A stretch of DNA of 21,524 nucleotides from a virus, in the IMG/VR virus record IMGVR_UViG_3300020187_000260, positions 1 to 21,524 of that record. The stretch is one strand, 5' to 3'. The stretch's first letter is position 1. Every line of letters begins with the position of its first letter. Below the pieces are notes generated by a model, which was given only the letters and a program-made list of their open reading frames with translations, searched no databases and had not been told where the DNA came from. Of the stretch, positions 6,854 to 16,178 are shown one piece after another. A program made the translations under genes and the position numbers.

Positions 6854-9047
6854 TTGTAAATCCTGATTCTGACACTATATCACCTACGTTGATAGTACTC
6901 GTTTCTGTAACATTATTTCCCTCAGCACTGGAACTAATTTCCTTGCTAAGAATATTCGACTCGAGAGAATCATAATTCGATGGAGATTGGCATAATAATA
7001 AAAACTTTAAAATTCCAGAATATTCTGGGTCATCTATAACACCTGCAAAAAAATTATCAGAGGAGGATATGCTTATTCTTGTTCCCGAAAGACTTACCGA
7101 TTCATCATCCAGAGAATAATGATGATCTGTTCCATTCTTATCTGTTATGACTAATGTCTCTGCAAATTCTAAATCATTACCTTCTATAACGATAGAGAAA
7201 CCTCCAGAGATGTTGGCAATTAGCTCTAGTGTATCCATAATAGGATCTTTTATTATGAATCTGTACATATTGCTAAATTTATGGTAACGCAACCCATTAT
7301 TATCTTTTACGCTGGATTTTTTTAACAATGGCTGATATTGTCCATATTCATCTACCAGATAGGCCTTAGCGTACACACTCATTCTATCAGAGTACTCCTC
7401 TGGAAGTCTTAATTTGAATTGTTTTCTTGATATTGATATTTTTACATCATCAATATTTGATCCGAAATGTTCAAAAGGTATAAACACATATGTCAGTTTT
7501 TCACTTAGAGTGTCATACTCATCAATGTTTTCTACAAAACCAGAGGATATTGACTTTAAGGTGGAAGCGTTTGCAAGGCTTTTAGTTAGACTTCCAGATG
7601 GAGGGGGGGATAATCTTATAAAGCCATCGCTATCATACATCTGAAAGCCAGTTTCAAAAGAATAATTTCTTTTTGGGAATTTACGAAACTGCCTTGCTGC
7701 ATCTGCGACATCATCAATCTCTGTTATATCTGAAGTGAAAGATCTCGATACCTTTTGATCTTTGTGATCCTTTGCAGAAAGATATGGTGATCTTATAAGA
7801 GGGTATGGGTAATCCTCTAGTCCAGAAATATTACAAAGGCTTAAAACTATGTTGTACTTGTCAAAACTTCCGTTATGTATTTCCAGGTCTATATATTTAA
7901 AATTAAACTCATCGGCCGATGATTTAAATATATCAACAGGATCATCCCTTAGAGATATGTCTTCCGAGCTCTGATAATCCATCCTTCTCTTATCATAAAG
8001 ATATGGCATCACAATGCTATTATAATAATTGTTTGACATTTTAAATGAAAAAAGAAGCGGCCTTTTGCTGGAAAAATTAAAATCTCTGTCGTACTCAAAA
8101 GATCCCTCATCACTTATTATTGGAGTCTTTAAATAACCCTTAGAGCCTATGACGGTAAAGAACCCTAATCTTACCGTATCGTCCTCTTTAAAACTACCAA
8201 CCCTTTCGGATGGTATTATATAATTCATAATTTTTAAAAATAATAGTTCGGCGCCGAACTTTTCAATCATTGGAGCAACCCTAACATTATCGACCTCTTC
8301 GCCTAGAGCTATGTTTTTATATATGTCGTAGAAGTCTTTTGTTAGGACCTCGTCTGAAGTATAGTAGTTATAAGAACTTACATATTCTTCATCTTTTGAT
8401 AGAGCTGATATAATTTCACAAATTAATCCTATCATCTCATGAGGTATAAATTTAAACTTAAACATTTCATATATGGCTGTTATTAGCGTTCCCGAATCAA
8501 GTCCTTCGTTTATTTTTTCAACAGAGCTTATTTTTCCAAAAGAAGAATGCTCCACTCCGTACGAGCTTTCGATATAGTCATCTTCGTTTATGTTAAGGTA
8601 TGATATGCCAAACTTTGGAACCAAAGGTCTGAACCTTACATCGGAATATAGATCAATAACTTTATTGATAGAGGTTCTCAAGGTTTCTTGATAAAACTTC
8701 AAAACGCCCTCTTGCGTTTCTTTATAATCTTTCTTTATCTTAAAATTCTGCTTCATCTCAGATATGGAAAAATCCAAAGCGGACTTAAACTTATCCTTAG
8801 TGTCCCCAGATCCCTGATTATTTTTTAAAAACTTTTCCTCAAAGTCTGTTCCTATACCTATAGATATTAGATTTGGAGAGGTAAGCATAAGAATGTTATC
8901 ATTTTCAGGATAGAGTATGTTTAGCTCCATATCCTGAAATATATCGTCATTTGGATTGCAATTAAACTTTCTAGATACTGTCTGAGAAGGCATACTCGCA
9001 TTCTTGATCATATTTTTGCTTGCCCCGTGAGGACTTTTATATGGCAT
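6846..9047 (-). CDS. Hypothetical large structural protein (733 aa), probable baseplate component
   Basis: I do not recognise a family. The ATG at 9045-9047 follows GGAG with 7 nt spacing and lies 19 nt after the spike gene's stop. Residues about 75-125 are a charged helical segment (MKQNFKIKKDYKETQEGV). Residues about 180-215 are hydrophobic helical (AIYEMFKFKFIPHEMIGLI). The middle contains beta-rich blocks, including KRPLLFSFKMSNNYY and FKYIDLEIHNGSFDKYN. Near residues 600-690, IANISGGFSIVIEGNDLEF followed by a short turn-and-strand series resembles an Ig/IPT-like domain. The last 35 residues are a Ser-rich acidic tail ending SESGFTNE. No signal peptide, membrane helix or enzyme motif was seen. 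Its location right after hub and spike suggests a baseplate part around the hub or a peripheral protein; this is context-based inference. Confidence 0.88.
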   Translation of the reverse strand: MPYKSPHGASKNMIKNASMPSQTVSRKFNCNPNDDIFQDMELNILYPENDNILMLTSPNLISIGIGTDFEEKFLKNNQGSGDTKDKFKSALDFSISEMKQNFKIKKDYKETQEGVLKFYQETLRTSINKVIDLYSDVRFRPLVPKFGISYLNINEDDYIESSYGVEHSSFGKISSVEKINEGLDSGTLITAIYEMFKFKFIPHEMIGLICEIISALSKDEEYVSSYNYYTSDEVLTKDFYDIYKNIALGEEVDNVRVAPMIEKFGAELLFLKIMNYIIPSERVGSFKEDDTVRLGFFTVIGSKGYLKTPIISDEGSFEYDRDFNFSSKRPLLFSFKMSNNYYNSIVMPYLYDKRRMDYQSSEDISLRDDPVDIFKSSADEFNFKYIDLEIHNGSFDKYNIVLSLCNISGLEDYPYPLIRSPYLSAKDHKDQKVSRSFTSDITEIDDVADAARQFRKFPKRNYSFETGFQMYDSDGFIRLSPPPSGSLTKSLANASTLKSISSGFVENIDEYDTLSEKLTYVFIPFEHFGSNIDDVKISISRKQFKLRLPEEYSDRMSVYAKAYLVDEYGQYQPLLKKSSVKDNNGLRYHKFSNMYRFIIKDPIMDTLELIANISGGFSIVIEGNDLEFAETLVITDKNGTDHHYSLDDESVSLSGTRISISSSDNFFAGVIDDPEYSGILKFLLLCQSPSNYDSLESNILSKEISSSAEGNNVTETSTINVGDIVSESGFTNE

Positions 9048-9066
9048 TGTCTCGCTCCAGAACTAA

Positions 9067-11307
9067 TTATTGGCCAGAAACTTTACTGTTCAAAGCATCC
9101 TCTGCTTTTTTCAGATATGTTCCTAATGATCTAGACTCAGTGTCTCTATGGGTGATGTCATTAAACTCGCCACTTCCAGTCTTATATTTTATAGAACCTT
9201 CATTTGCAACTATATTAACATCTCCATGTAAACTTTCTAGATTTAGATTTCCATTACTTGATATGACCATAGGCGCGCTTCTTTTTCCGCCAGAGATTAT
9301 CAACCCCTTTTCTGAGATTGAAATTCTATAATCTTCGTCTCCAGATGAAACATTTCCTTGAGCGCCTACAGTACCCTTATTTAGTATATTAACCTTAATG
9401 TCTAATCTGCCCTTATTAAAAGAACTGGAAGATTCTAGGTTCAGAGATGGTCCTCCCACACAAATATTTATAGAGCCGTCAGTTTGCGTAACTATGCTTC
9501 TACCATTATTATCTGAGCCAAACCAAGATATGACTCCGCCACTTGTATCGATTATTGCAGATACTCCGTCAGCATCCGTTCTTCCGATAGAGGCAACGAC
9601 AGCGCCTGCTGTCTCAAGAAGCATAGAGTACCCTCCTGCGCTCTCAAAAGAGTCATCAGGCGTCGCCTCTCCACTTTCAGCTGACTTGAAAGTATTCGAG
9701 AAAGGCTTTTCTTCCGACCTATCTAGACCTGAGACAAAATACTCTTTATCCGACCCTCCAGATTTTAATGCTGGCTCTGTTGGCCCAACAAGTATAAATG
9801 AAGATCCTACAGCCTTGTGCGAGAGCTCCCCTTCAGAGTCCGCACCTGCGTTTTTAAGCTCACCTTCGGAGGCCCCACCGTCATCTATCCAGTGCTCAAA
9901 AGAAGCGCTTATATGACCCCCTCCAGTGCTAGGAACAATCTTATAAGGGAATGCCGCAAGAAGCTGCTCTGCGGTTGCAACCATATTATGATGAGATGTT
10001 ATACTTGCTCTAAACTCAGAATCAGTGCCCGACTTATTAAAGCTAGAAACTTCTGAGAATCTTATCCCAGAATCCCTTTCTTCTTTAATAGTGTTAGGTA
10101 TCGTAGTTCCGTCCGCTTTTATAAAAACAATAGGGTTTCTTTCTTTAGGGTTCTTATCTTTGATTAAAGATTCTCCATAAGATGTTTCCTTTCTTACGGG
10201 CAAGTTACCTTTAAACGAGGATTTGTTTAATTTTATTTTCGTCAAACCCTCCCTATCGGAAATAACGTATGTATTATCTTCAAAGGTTGAAGATTTTATA
10301 TCTGACTGCCTAAATACGGAATTGTTTATGGAAAAAGCAAATGATATCCCTCTGCCAAATAAGTTTTCTGTTTTCGAAACATCCTTTTCACTATTAGGTC
10401 TCTTTCCGAACGAGCCATATCTGACTTCATTAAAATTTAAGTCGTACTCGTAACCAAGCTTGGAGAATATGCCTCCATTTATAGAAAATGAAGACTCATT
10501 TGGAAGAAAAAAGTGCCTATAAAAGGGGTCTGACTCTAGCTGTCTATACTCACCTATTTTTTTCGAGGCAGCTCCTCTTATAGAATCATAATATGCGTCA
10601 AAACCGACAAACTCTATGCCCATATGCCTATAAGTCTTTCTATTATAATTTCTGGCGAGATTAAGCATACCCTCTATCTCGGAAACTCTAGACTCTGGAT
10701 ATATACCGACGTGTCTAAATCTGGACAAAATACTTTCATCAATCTTTCCAAGATTTTCCATAGTCAGCCTTATACCTGACGATGATCTCTTCTTGGGTAA
10801 AAATAACCTACCACTAATAGAGTCAGATCCGTTATCGAAGTTTATTGAGGAGTCTCCAATAAAAACCAGATTGTTTTCAATTGAATTCGGCATCCCTAAT
10901 ATTTTAAATCCCTGCATAGAAGAAGACATTAATGAAATATTTTCATCGGAGAATTCTAACTTCCCAACACCTCTTTTAAAAACACTAACGACGTCCTCTC
11001 TAGGGTTAATTAAAGTATTTAGTGTTTTTTCATTAGGGAGGCCGCTAAGTATTCCTACCGTATCTTCTATCGTATTTCGATCTATGCCCATTATGTGGCA
11101 AAGTCTTGTTTCTCCAGGTATTTTTTTAGTCAGAACATTTGTGCCGACAGGGAGCTTCGAGTAAAATCCTTCAACAGGGCCATACCATGGAGCTATAAAG
11201 TAGTCGATCTTGTTGAACTCTAGTCTACCTAGAATATACCCATCATCGGCATATCCCTTTACCGTCATCACTTCTATATTTAGAGATGTTCTATTCGCCA
11301 GACTCAT
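9067..11307 (-). CDS. Baseplate central spike protein (gp5/gpV/VgrG-like), OB-fold plus beta-helix
   Basis: The start ATG overlaps the hub gene's stop as ATGA and has a GGGGA Shine-Dalgarno. The N-terminal 115 residues are beta-rich, with GRLEFNKIDYFIAPWYG and a GETRLCHIMG strand, consistent with the OB-fold that docks spikes onto the hub. Residues about 445-480 (AAFPYKIVPSTGGGHI) form a Gly/His-rich segment. From about 555 to 620 there are glycine-spaced short-strand repeats (VVASIGRTDADG, GVISWFGSDNNGRS, GSINICVGG), and further strands to about 715 (NLNLESLHGDVNIVANEGS) suggest a triple-stranded beta-helix. This is the usual architecture of membrane-piercing spikes. At 746 residues it is longer than simple spikes, and residues 120-440 are unassigned. 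I see no lysozyme catalytic motif like that inserted in T4 gp5. The order hub then spike supports the call. Confidence 0.75.
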   Translation of the reverse strand: MSLANRTSLNIEVMTVKGYADDGYILGRLEFNKIDYFIAPWYGPVEGFYSKLPVGTNVLTKKIPGETRLCHIMGIDRNTIEDTVGILSGLPNEKTLNTLINPREDVVSVFKRGVGKLEFSDENISLMSSSMQGFKILGMPNSIENNLVFIGDSSINFDNGSDSISGRLFLPKKRSSSGIRLTMENLGKIDESILSRFRHVGIYPESRVSEIEGMLNLARNYNRKTYRHMGIEFVGFDAYYDSIRGAASKKIGEYRQLESDPFYRHFFLPNESSFSINGGIFSKLGYEYDLNFNEVRYGSFGKRPNSEKDVSKTENLFGRGISFAFSINNSVFRQSDIKSSTFEDNTYVISDREGLTKIKLNKSSFKGNLPVRKETSYGESLIKDKNPKERNPIVFIKADGTTIPNTIKEERDSGIRFSEVSSFNKSGTDSEFRASITSHHNMVATAEQLLAAFPYKIVPSTGGGHISASFEHWIDDGGASEGELKNAGADSEGELSHKAVGSSFILVGPTEPALKSGGSDKEYFVSGLDRSEEKPFSNTFKSAESGEATPDDSFESAGGYSMLLETAGAVVASIGRTDADGVSAIIDTSGGVISWFGSDNNGRSIVTQTDGSINICVGGPSLNLESSSSFNKGRLDIKVNILNKGTVGAQGNVSSGDEDYRISISEKGLIISGGKRSAPMVISSNGNLNLESLHGDVNIVANEGSIKYKTGSGEFNDITHRDTESRSLGTYLKKAEDALNSKVSGQ

Positions 11308-14300
11308 TGATTGTCCCCTAAGTCAATTATACCAATTTCAATAACACCAACAACTCCTTTTTTTCCATCTAACAAACCATATGTTCTTGCGTCTAGCCAT
11401 GTAGCTTGAGATGGTCCACCCATGGGAAATATTCTCTTTGCATCATCTCTAATATCCCCTTCCTTATCTGTAAGAAAGTTTATAAGATCCCTGTCAAAAC
11501 ATTGAATTCCTAACTCTGGAAGTTCTTTAATTCTGCTGCTTTTATTATTTCTATTTAAACTTGAGGAATTTTTGTTTGTATTATCTCCAGAATCAACGAC
11601 CTTATCTTTTTTCAAATATGATACTTGAATTATTATATCCTCTTCAGATACAGGCTTCGCCTGTGCTCCATTCGGAAGGTTAAATGATTGCAGTTCTCCA
11701 AATGTAGATTTCTTTATCGATGATACAAGCTTACCCGCAACATCTTCAATGTTATTTATTGATGCCGATATTTCCCCAACATCATCTTTTACGACTATCT
11801 CTGGATTCATAAACATGCCTTTTACCACATCAAGATATGCTTTGGCAGTCTTAACAGCATCAGACCCTTCTGTGCTCTCCGAAGGCTTTGAGGAAATGAA
11901 AGCTCTAAGCAAAAGCTTTCTCTTGCTAGAGATAAGAAGTGCGGTATCAGATAGCATTCTCATGAATCTTGTTTGATTATCAGCATAGTTCAGCACAAAC
12001 CTTTTAGATGCAAAATCATTTCCCGTAAAGCCCGTAGATATCTTGTTAGGCGGCATAACTATGCTTCCAGGATTTAAAACCCTATAATTATCATCGCCTC
12101 GAAGATTTCTTTGAGTTATAACCTTATCCTTTAAAGGATTCGTGTAGAGCTGTTGACCAATAACATCCAGCGGGCCTGGAAGATACTCGCCAGGTGCATG
12201 GCCGTATGACAGAGACAAGGTTGTGGTGAATGACTGACCTATTGTAAATGTATGAGAAACGGAGTTAACATAATAAAGAAGGTGTTTGCTTTTCACATAT
12301 ACAACGTCCCCAGGCTGATAAAACTCATTACCCGTAAGAGTAACAGAGCCTTGCATTATCTTTGCTCTCTGAGTTTGCATCTTAAAATAGGCAAACGGCT
12401 TGCAAGCATTCTCCGCATCATTAAGGAATGGGACCGAGTTCATAGTCAAAGGCTTGTAGCCGTATTGTCTCCAAAGATCGAAATCACTTGCCCCTGCCCA
12501 ATAGTAAAGTCCGTCGGTTGCAGAATTAGCAGCCTGAGCTACGTCCAAGGGAACATCCCCGACAACATTAATTCTTGTAAAGTCTGGTGGCTTTTCGCTA
12601 TAACTTGCGGAGATGATATCAACATCGTCAATTAAAAATCTTTTTCCAGAACCATATCCCAGTATGTTCGAATTATCATTCAATATGAGGTGTTCGAATA
12701 CATTTCCATCAAAAGGGCTTCCTTTTAATATTTCATTGGCACTATTTATAAGATTAATAGTCTTCTCTAAAACCTTATTGTCAACTTCTCTGGGATTTAT
12801 CTCATTGCCTTGAAAAAATGTCTCTACGGCTTCTAGCTCTTTCTTTCTATCTTTATTTCTATTAAGTATATTTACAAGCCTATCTCTAGAGGAAACAAAA
12901 ACAGAAAGTTTTTTAAATAATCCTTCCCCATCTCCTTTTCCAAATATAATATCCTCTATTCCTCCAGATCCAGTTCTATTAAGGATGAAATCATCTTCCT
13001 GTATCTTTCTCGCTCCTAATCCAAGACTTTTGGATGGATCAAATCCAACAAACTTAATAGAGTCGTCTCTAACTATGTTTAAGGAGTCCGCATTTGCATA
13101 TTTTGAAGCATCGCCCCGTGGCGCTCCTCCAGACTTAGAGCGTACCCTTTCAACAACGGAATTGAATATTCCACTATATTCTTGAGCAATCGCATCAAAC
13201 TCTCCCATAAGAGATGTTGTGTTTCCGAAAGAAACTTTGCCTCCTGCGGGGTCAAAATCAACTTTTAGCGTGTCATCTAACAGAGTTGCTGACCTTTTTG
13301 CACCAGCGAAAGCATCAGATCCCGAAACAAAATTTTTAAACTTTGACGTTCCATCCTCACCATTTTCTGACTGTATCTTTAGCTTTATTCCGTAAAATGC
13401 AAGAGATGATGGGCCGTTAATCCCTGGATATCCTGGTATCAAGAACTTATCTGGAAACCTGCCCAGAAGAAGGGCTGACATTGTAATTAAAATATTTAAC
13501 TTTTGTATTTCATACTCAAGTCCATCTATTCTTTTTGAAAACAGACTCATTATATTTTCTGGAATAACAGGCTTACCGTCTCTCTTAGACTTAGAAGCAT
13601 ATTCTAATATCGTCTGAGGGGTTCTATTCCACTGAGGTGGTCTGAACTCTATATGCCCTTGAGTATTTGCGAAGAATTCAAAGCCTATAGCGTTATTGGC
13701 AGATTTACATCTGTCAAAAACATTTGTATAGTCTCCCTGAAACTTCTTATACTTTGTCTGTGACAACCTAAGAAGAAATGGGGTCAGCTCTAAGTTGAAG
13801 TCATACTGATCTGAAACGACAAGATAATTATTATCTCTATTTAGTCTAACATCCTCAATTCTTCTTAAAGAGCCCACATGCAACATTGCCCTAGTGACTT
13901 TCTCTTCATCTTCTTCATTCAGGTCGGAGACTATTTCGCTTTTGTTTCCAAAAGAAAAATTAAAAGTCAGATTTGTATCAATATTTCCGAAATTTGTATT
14001 TTTAAGCGCACCTATCTGTCCCTGAATGCTTGAGTCTATTTCTAATATCTGATCATTTATAACAGATATTAGAGGGTTTCGTCTGCCTTGAGAGTTTTCT
14101 CTTAGTGACGAATATAAGGATAGACCTTGAATATCCTCTCTTTGCCTTATAAGTCTAACTTTTCTTTTCTGCAAAGATACTATGTTGGAATTCAGATTAT
14201 CTCTTTTTATCTTATCCTGAACAGACCTTGAAACAGTCTTTTTATTAATAGTAACTGTTCGGTATGGCTTGAAATTACCATAATAAGCATTCTGTTTCTT

Positions 14301-16172
14301 AATAGAATGAACTAGGAAAGATAGAGGATCTTCTCTTCCTAGCTTATTAGAACCTTCAGAGTTTGACGTAGTAGCCTCAAACGATCTTTCTAAAAAAGTC
14401 TCGATATTGTACGGCTGACCTGTAATCAAAACACTTATTATGTTTGCAACGTCCAAACCTGACAGTATATCATCAGCAGGAGTGATTCCGTATCTTTGAG
14501 AAAACAGCTTATTATTTCTCGCCCCACTTCCAGACTCGCTTGCCGACTGAACAGATGCAGTTGCGGTCATTATCCCCCTCTTCCATCTATATATAAATCC
14601 ATCTGGGTGCTGAAGTATCTTAGTCTTATCAAGAGATCCAAAGCCATTGAATTGACCCTGATAAAGATTACCCTCAGAAGCCTGCTGTCCTTTTAAAATT
14701 CCAGAATTATAAGATAGATAGTTGTTCTCAAGCAATTCCTTATTTTCATCTAAGAGCTCTGGAGCGCCATCCTCTATTATATCTCCAAACTCATCTGTGT
14801 CAATCTTATATGGGGTAAATGGGTCTTCCAATACTCCTGTAAGATCTTCGAGCGCTGGAACTTTCTGATATGTCGACCATTGCAACCAACCCATGTTGTC
14901 AGATGCAGAAAAAGAAAAGTCATACTTTCCAGAGCTATATCTCGTAGAGGCGCTACTAACAACTCCTGCATATACATGCATCATCTTGAATGAATTATCT
15001 ATATTTGATCTTATATCTTTATACTCATCCAGTGTTAGCTTTCCAGAGCTGTAGAGTCTTCTTTCTGCCTCTAAGACTATTTCATCTATCTGGTACTCTT
15101 CATTATAAGATATTGGAGACCATGCGTGCTCCTTTTCTTTAAACACCGAGGAGGATTCAGATGACTTCGAAGGATGTATCCTGCCCTTATTTGAGCACAT
15201 ATATACATGAACACCGTCGGCTGGATTTACAAATGGCTTTCCTAGGTAAAAAACCCTAAGTCTCTCTCTCAAATACGATGCATCAGAATTTAGAGTATTT
15301 TTTGACGACTCGTTAAATCTTTTGGAAAAAGAGTTAATATCTGACCTGTAACTTCCCTTCTTTCCGTAGTTCATCATCTCCAAACTACCAGACACTAGCT
15401 TTGAGAAGAAATCGTGAGCCCCAAATATAGCCTCCTCTATTGCAAATTCTATATCATCCTCGGTTATTGTTGATAAGTTTAGAGGATCTTCCATTGTCAG
15501 GTTAAAAGTTGAAGGGCTAGAGTCTAGCGATGTGGATGTAGTAAGAGAAGAGAAGCTCGCAAGTTCTATAACTCCTGTACCAGGACCTAGAACCAAATCC
15601 TCCTGACTTTCTGGGTCAATATGCCATGTTGTAAGGTTATAGTTTCCAGAAAAGGCAAATCTTCTTGCAAGTTCCGCAACATCCTTCAGTTCAGCACCAA
15701 TACTTTGCCTGTTTATCTTTTCTCTTTGCGCTTTTTTCAATATTTCTTCAAACCTTCCTTCAAATTCCGAAACATCAACCGTCAGAAGATTAAGGTCATT
15801 AAAAACATTATATAGGAAAAATAAATTATGATCCCCAGTAGTGTTTGCAAAATTATTGTACTTTGTCAAAGCCTCGTAGGATCTTATCTGTTGTACCTTA
15901 TACGCAAAAAGCGCCTTTGTTGCTCTTAGGAGAAACTTTTCCGTAGTATCCATCCACTTTAAATCGTTATTAAAGTTAAGAGTTGAGAACGCCTTTTTCT
16001 TAATTAAAACGGAACATTCTGGCGACATACTGGAAAATTCTTTAGAGTTTTTAAAAGATGATCTAAAGTTGTTCTCTCCGAATACTGACTTGGATCCAAC
16101 ATCTAGCAGACTACCTATATTTTTCTCTAAACTTTCCTGTATAAAACTTTCAAAACTTCTACTTAAAGACAT
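11304..16172 (-). CDS. Baseplate hub protein (gp27/gpD-like), giant form
   Basis: This 1622-residue protein carries hub features in separate blocks. Residues 40-110 are helical (DLKWMDTTEKFLLRATKALF). Around 312-440, FVNPADGVHVYMCSNK and MMHVYAGVVSSASTRYSS followed by FSASDNMGWLQ look like the first hub beta-barrel. Around 832-852, FEFFANTQGHIEFRPPQWN is typical of gpD/gp27-type hubs. Around 1262-1335, FYQPGDVVYVKSKHLLYYVN and HTFTIGQSFTTTLSLSYG match the closing barrel strands, the 'GD.v.v....yyV.sv.H.f..g..f.TtL.l.yG' pattern. Simple hubs have about 350-400 residues, so about three quarters of this protein is insertions or extensions, including a basic helical stretch near 640-700. The ATG at 16170-16172 lies downstream of AGGAAG. 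The ATGA overlap with the spike gene suggests translational coupling of the two partners. Confidence 0.8.
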   Translation of the reverse strand: MSLSRSFESFIQESLEKNIGSLLDVGSKSVFGENNFRSSFKNSKEFSSMSPECSVLIKKKAFSTLNFNNDLKWMDTTEKFLLRATKALFAYKVQQIRSYEALTKYNNFANTTGDHNLFFLYNVFNDLNLLTVDVSEFEGRFEEILKKAQREKINRQSIGAELKDVAELARRFAFSGNYNLTTWHIDPESQEDLVLGPGTGVIELASFSSLTTSTSLDSSPSTFNLTMEDPLNLSTITEDDIEFAIEEAIFGAHDFFSKLVSGSLEMMNYGKKGSYRSDINSFSKRFNESSKNTLNSDASYLRERLRVFYLGKPFVNPADGVHVYMCSNKGRIHPSKSSESSSVFKEKEHAWSPISYNEEYQIDEIVLEAERRLYSSGKLTLDEYKDIRSNIDNSFKMMHVYAGVVSSASTRYSSGKYDFSFSASDNMGWLQWSTYQKVPALEDLTGVLEDPFTPYKIDTDEFGDIIEDGAPELLDENKELLENNYLSYNSGILKGQQASEGNLYQGQFNGFGSLDKTKILQHPDGFIYRWKRGIMTATASVQSASESGSGARNNKLFSQRYGITPADDILSGLDVANIISVLITGQPYNIETFLERSFEATTSNSEGSNKLGREDPLSFLVHSIKKQNAYYGNFKPYRTVTINKKTVSRSVQDKIKRDNLNSNIVSLQKRKVRLIRQREDIQGLSLYSSLRENSQGRRNPLISVINDQILEIDSSIQGQIGALKNTNFGNIDTNLTFNFSFGNKSEIVSDLNEEDEEKVTRAMLHVGSLRRIEDVRLNRDNNYLVVSDQYDFNLELTPFLLRLSQTKYKKFQGDYTNVFDRCKSANNAIGFEFFANTQGHIEFRPPQWNRTPQTILEYASKSKRDGKPVIPENIMSLFSKRIDGLEYEIQKLNILITMSALLLGRFPDKFLIPGYPGINGPSSLAFYGIKLKIQSENGEDGTSKFKNFVSGSDAFAGAKRSATLLDDTLKVDFDPAGGKVSFGNTTSLMGEFDAIAQEYSGIFNSVVERVRSKSGGAPRGDASKYANADSLNIVRDDSIKFVGFDPSKSLGLGARKIQEDDFILNRTGSGGIEDIIFGKGDGEGLFKKLSVFVSSRDRLVNILNRNKDRKKELEAVETFFQGNEINPREVDNKVLEKTINLINSANEILKGSPFDGNVFEHLILNDNSNILGYGSGKRFLIDDVDIISASYSEKPPDFTRINVVGDVPLDVAQAANSATDGLYYWAGASDFDLWRQYGYKPLTMNSVPFLNDAENACKPFAYFKMQTQRAKIMQGSVTLTGNEFYQPGDVVYVKSKHLLYYVNSVSHTFTIGQSFTTTLSLSYGHAPGEYLPGPLDVIGQQLYTNPLKDKVITQRNLRGDDNYRVLNPGSIVMPPNKISTGFTGNDFASKRFVLNYADNQTRFMRMLSDTALLISSKRKLLLRAFISSKPSESTEGSDAVKTAKAYLDVVKGMFMNPEIVVKDDVGEISASINNIEDVAGKLVSSIKKSTFGELQSFNLPNGAQAKPVSEEDIIIQVSYLKKDKVVDSGDNTNKNSSSLNRNNKSSRIKELPELGIQCFDRDLINFLTDKEGDIRDDAKRIFPMGGPSQATWLDARTYGLLDGKKGVVGVIEIGIIDLGDNQ

Positions 16173-16178
16173 GTTACG

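Noticed and set aside
9398-9916. 172-codon plus-strand ORF opposite the spike gene
   Set aside because: It is an antisense shadow of the spike's C-terminal coding region, rich in Ser and Pro as reversed codons would give, and has no ribosome binding site.
13079-13261. Short minus-strand ORFs inside the hub gene (also 14777-14977), and 16163-16357 across the hub/initiator junction
   Set aside because: They lie in alternative frames within or across well-supported genes, without ribosome binding sites or protein-like composition.
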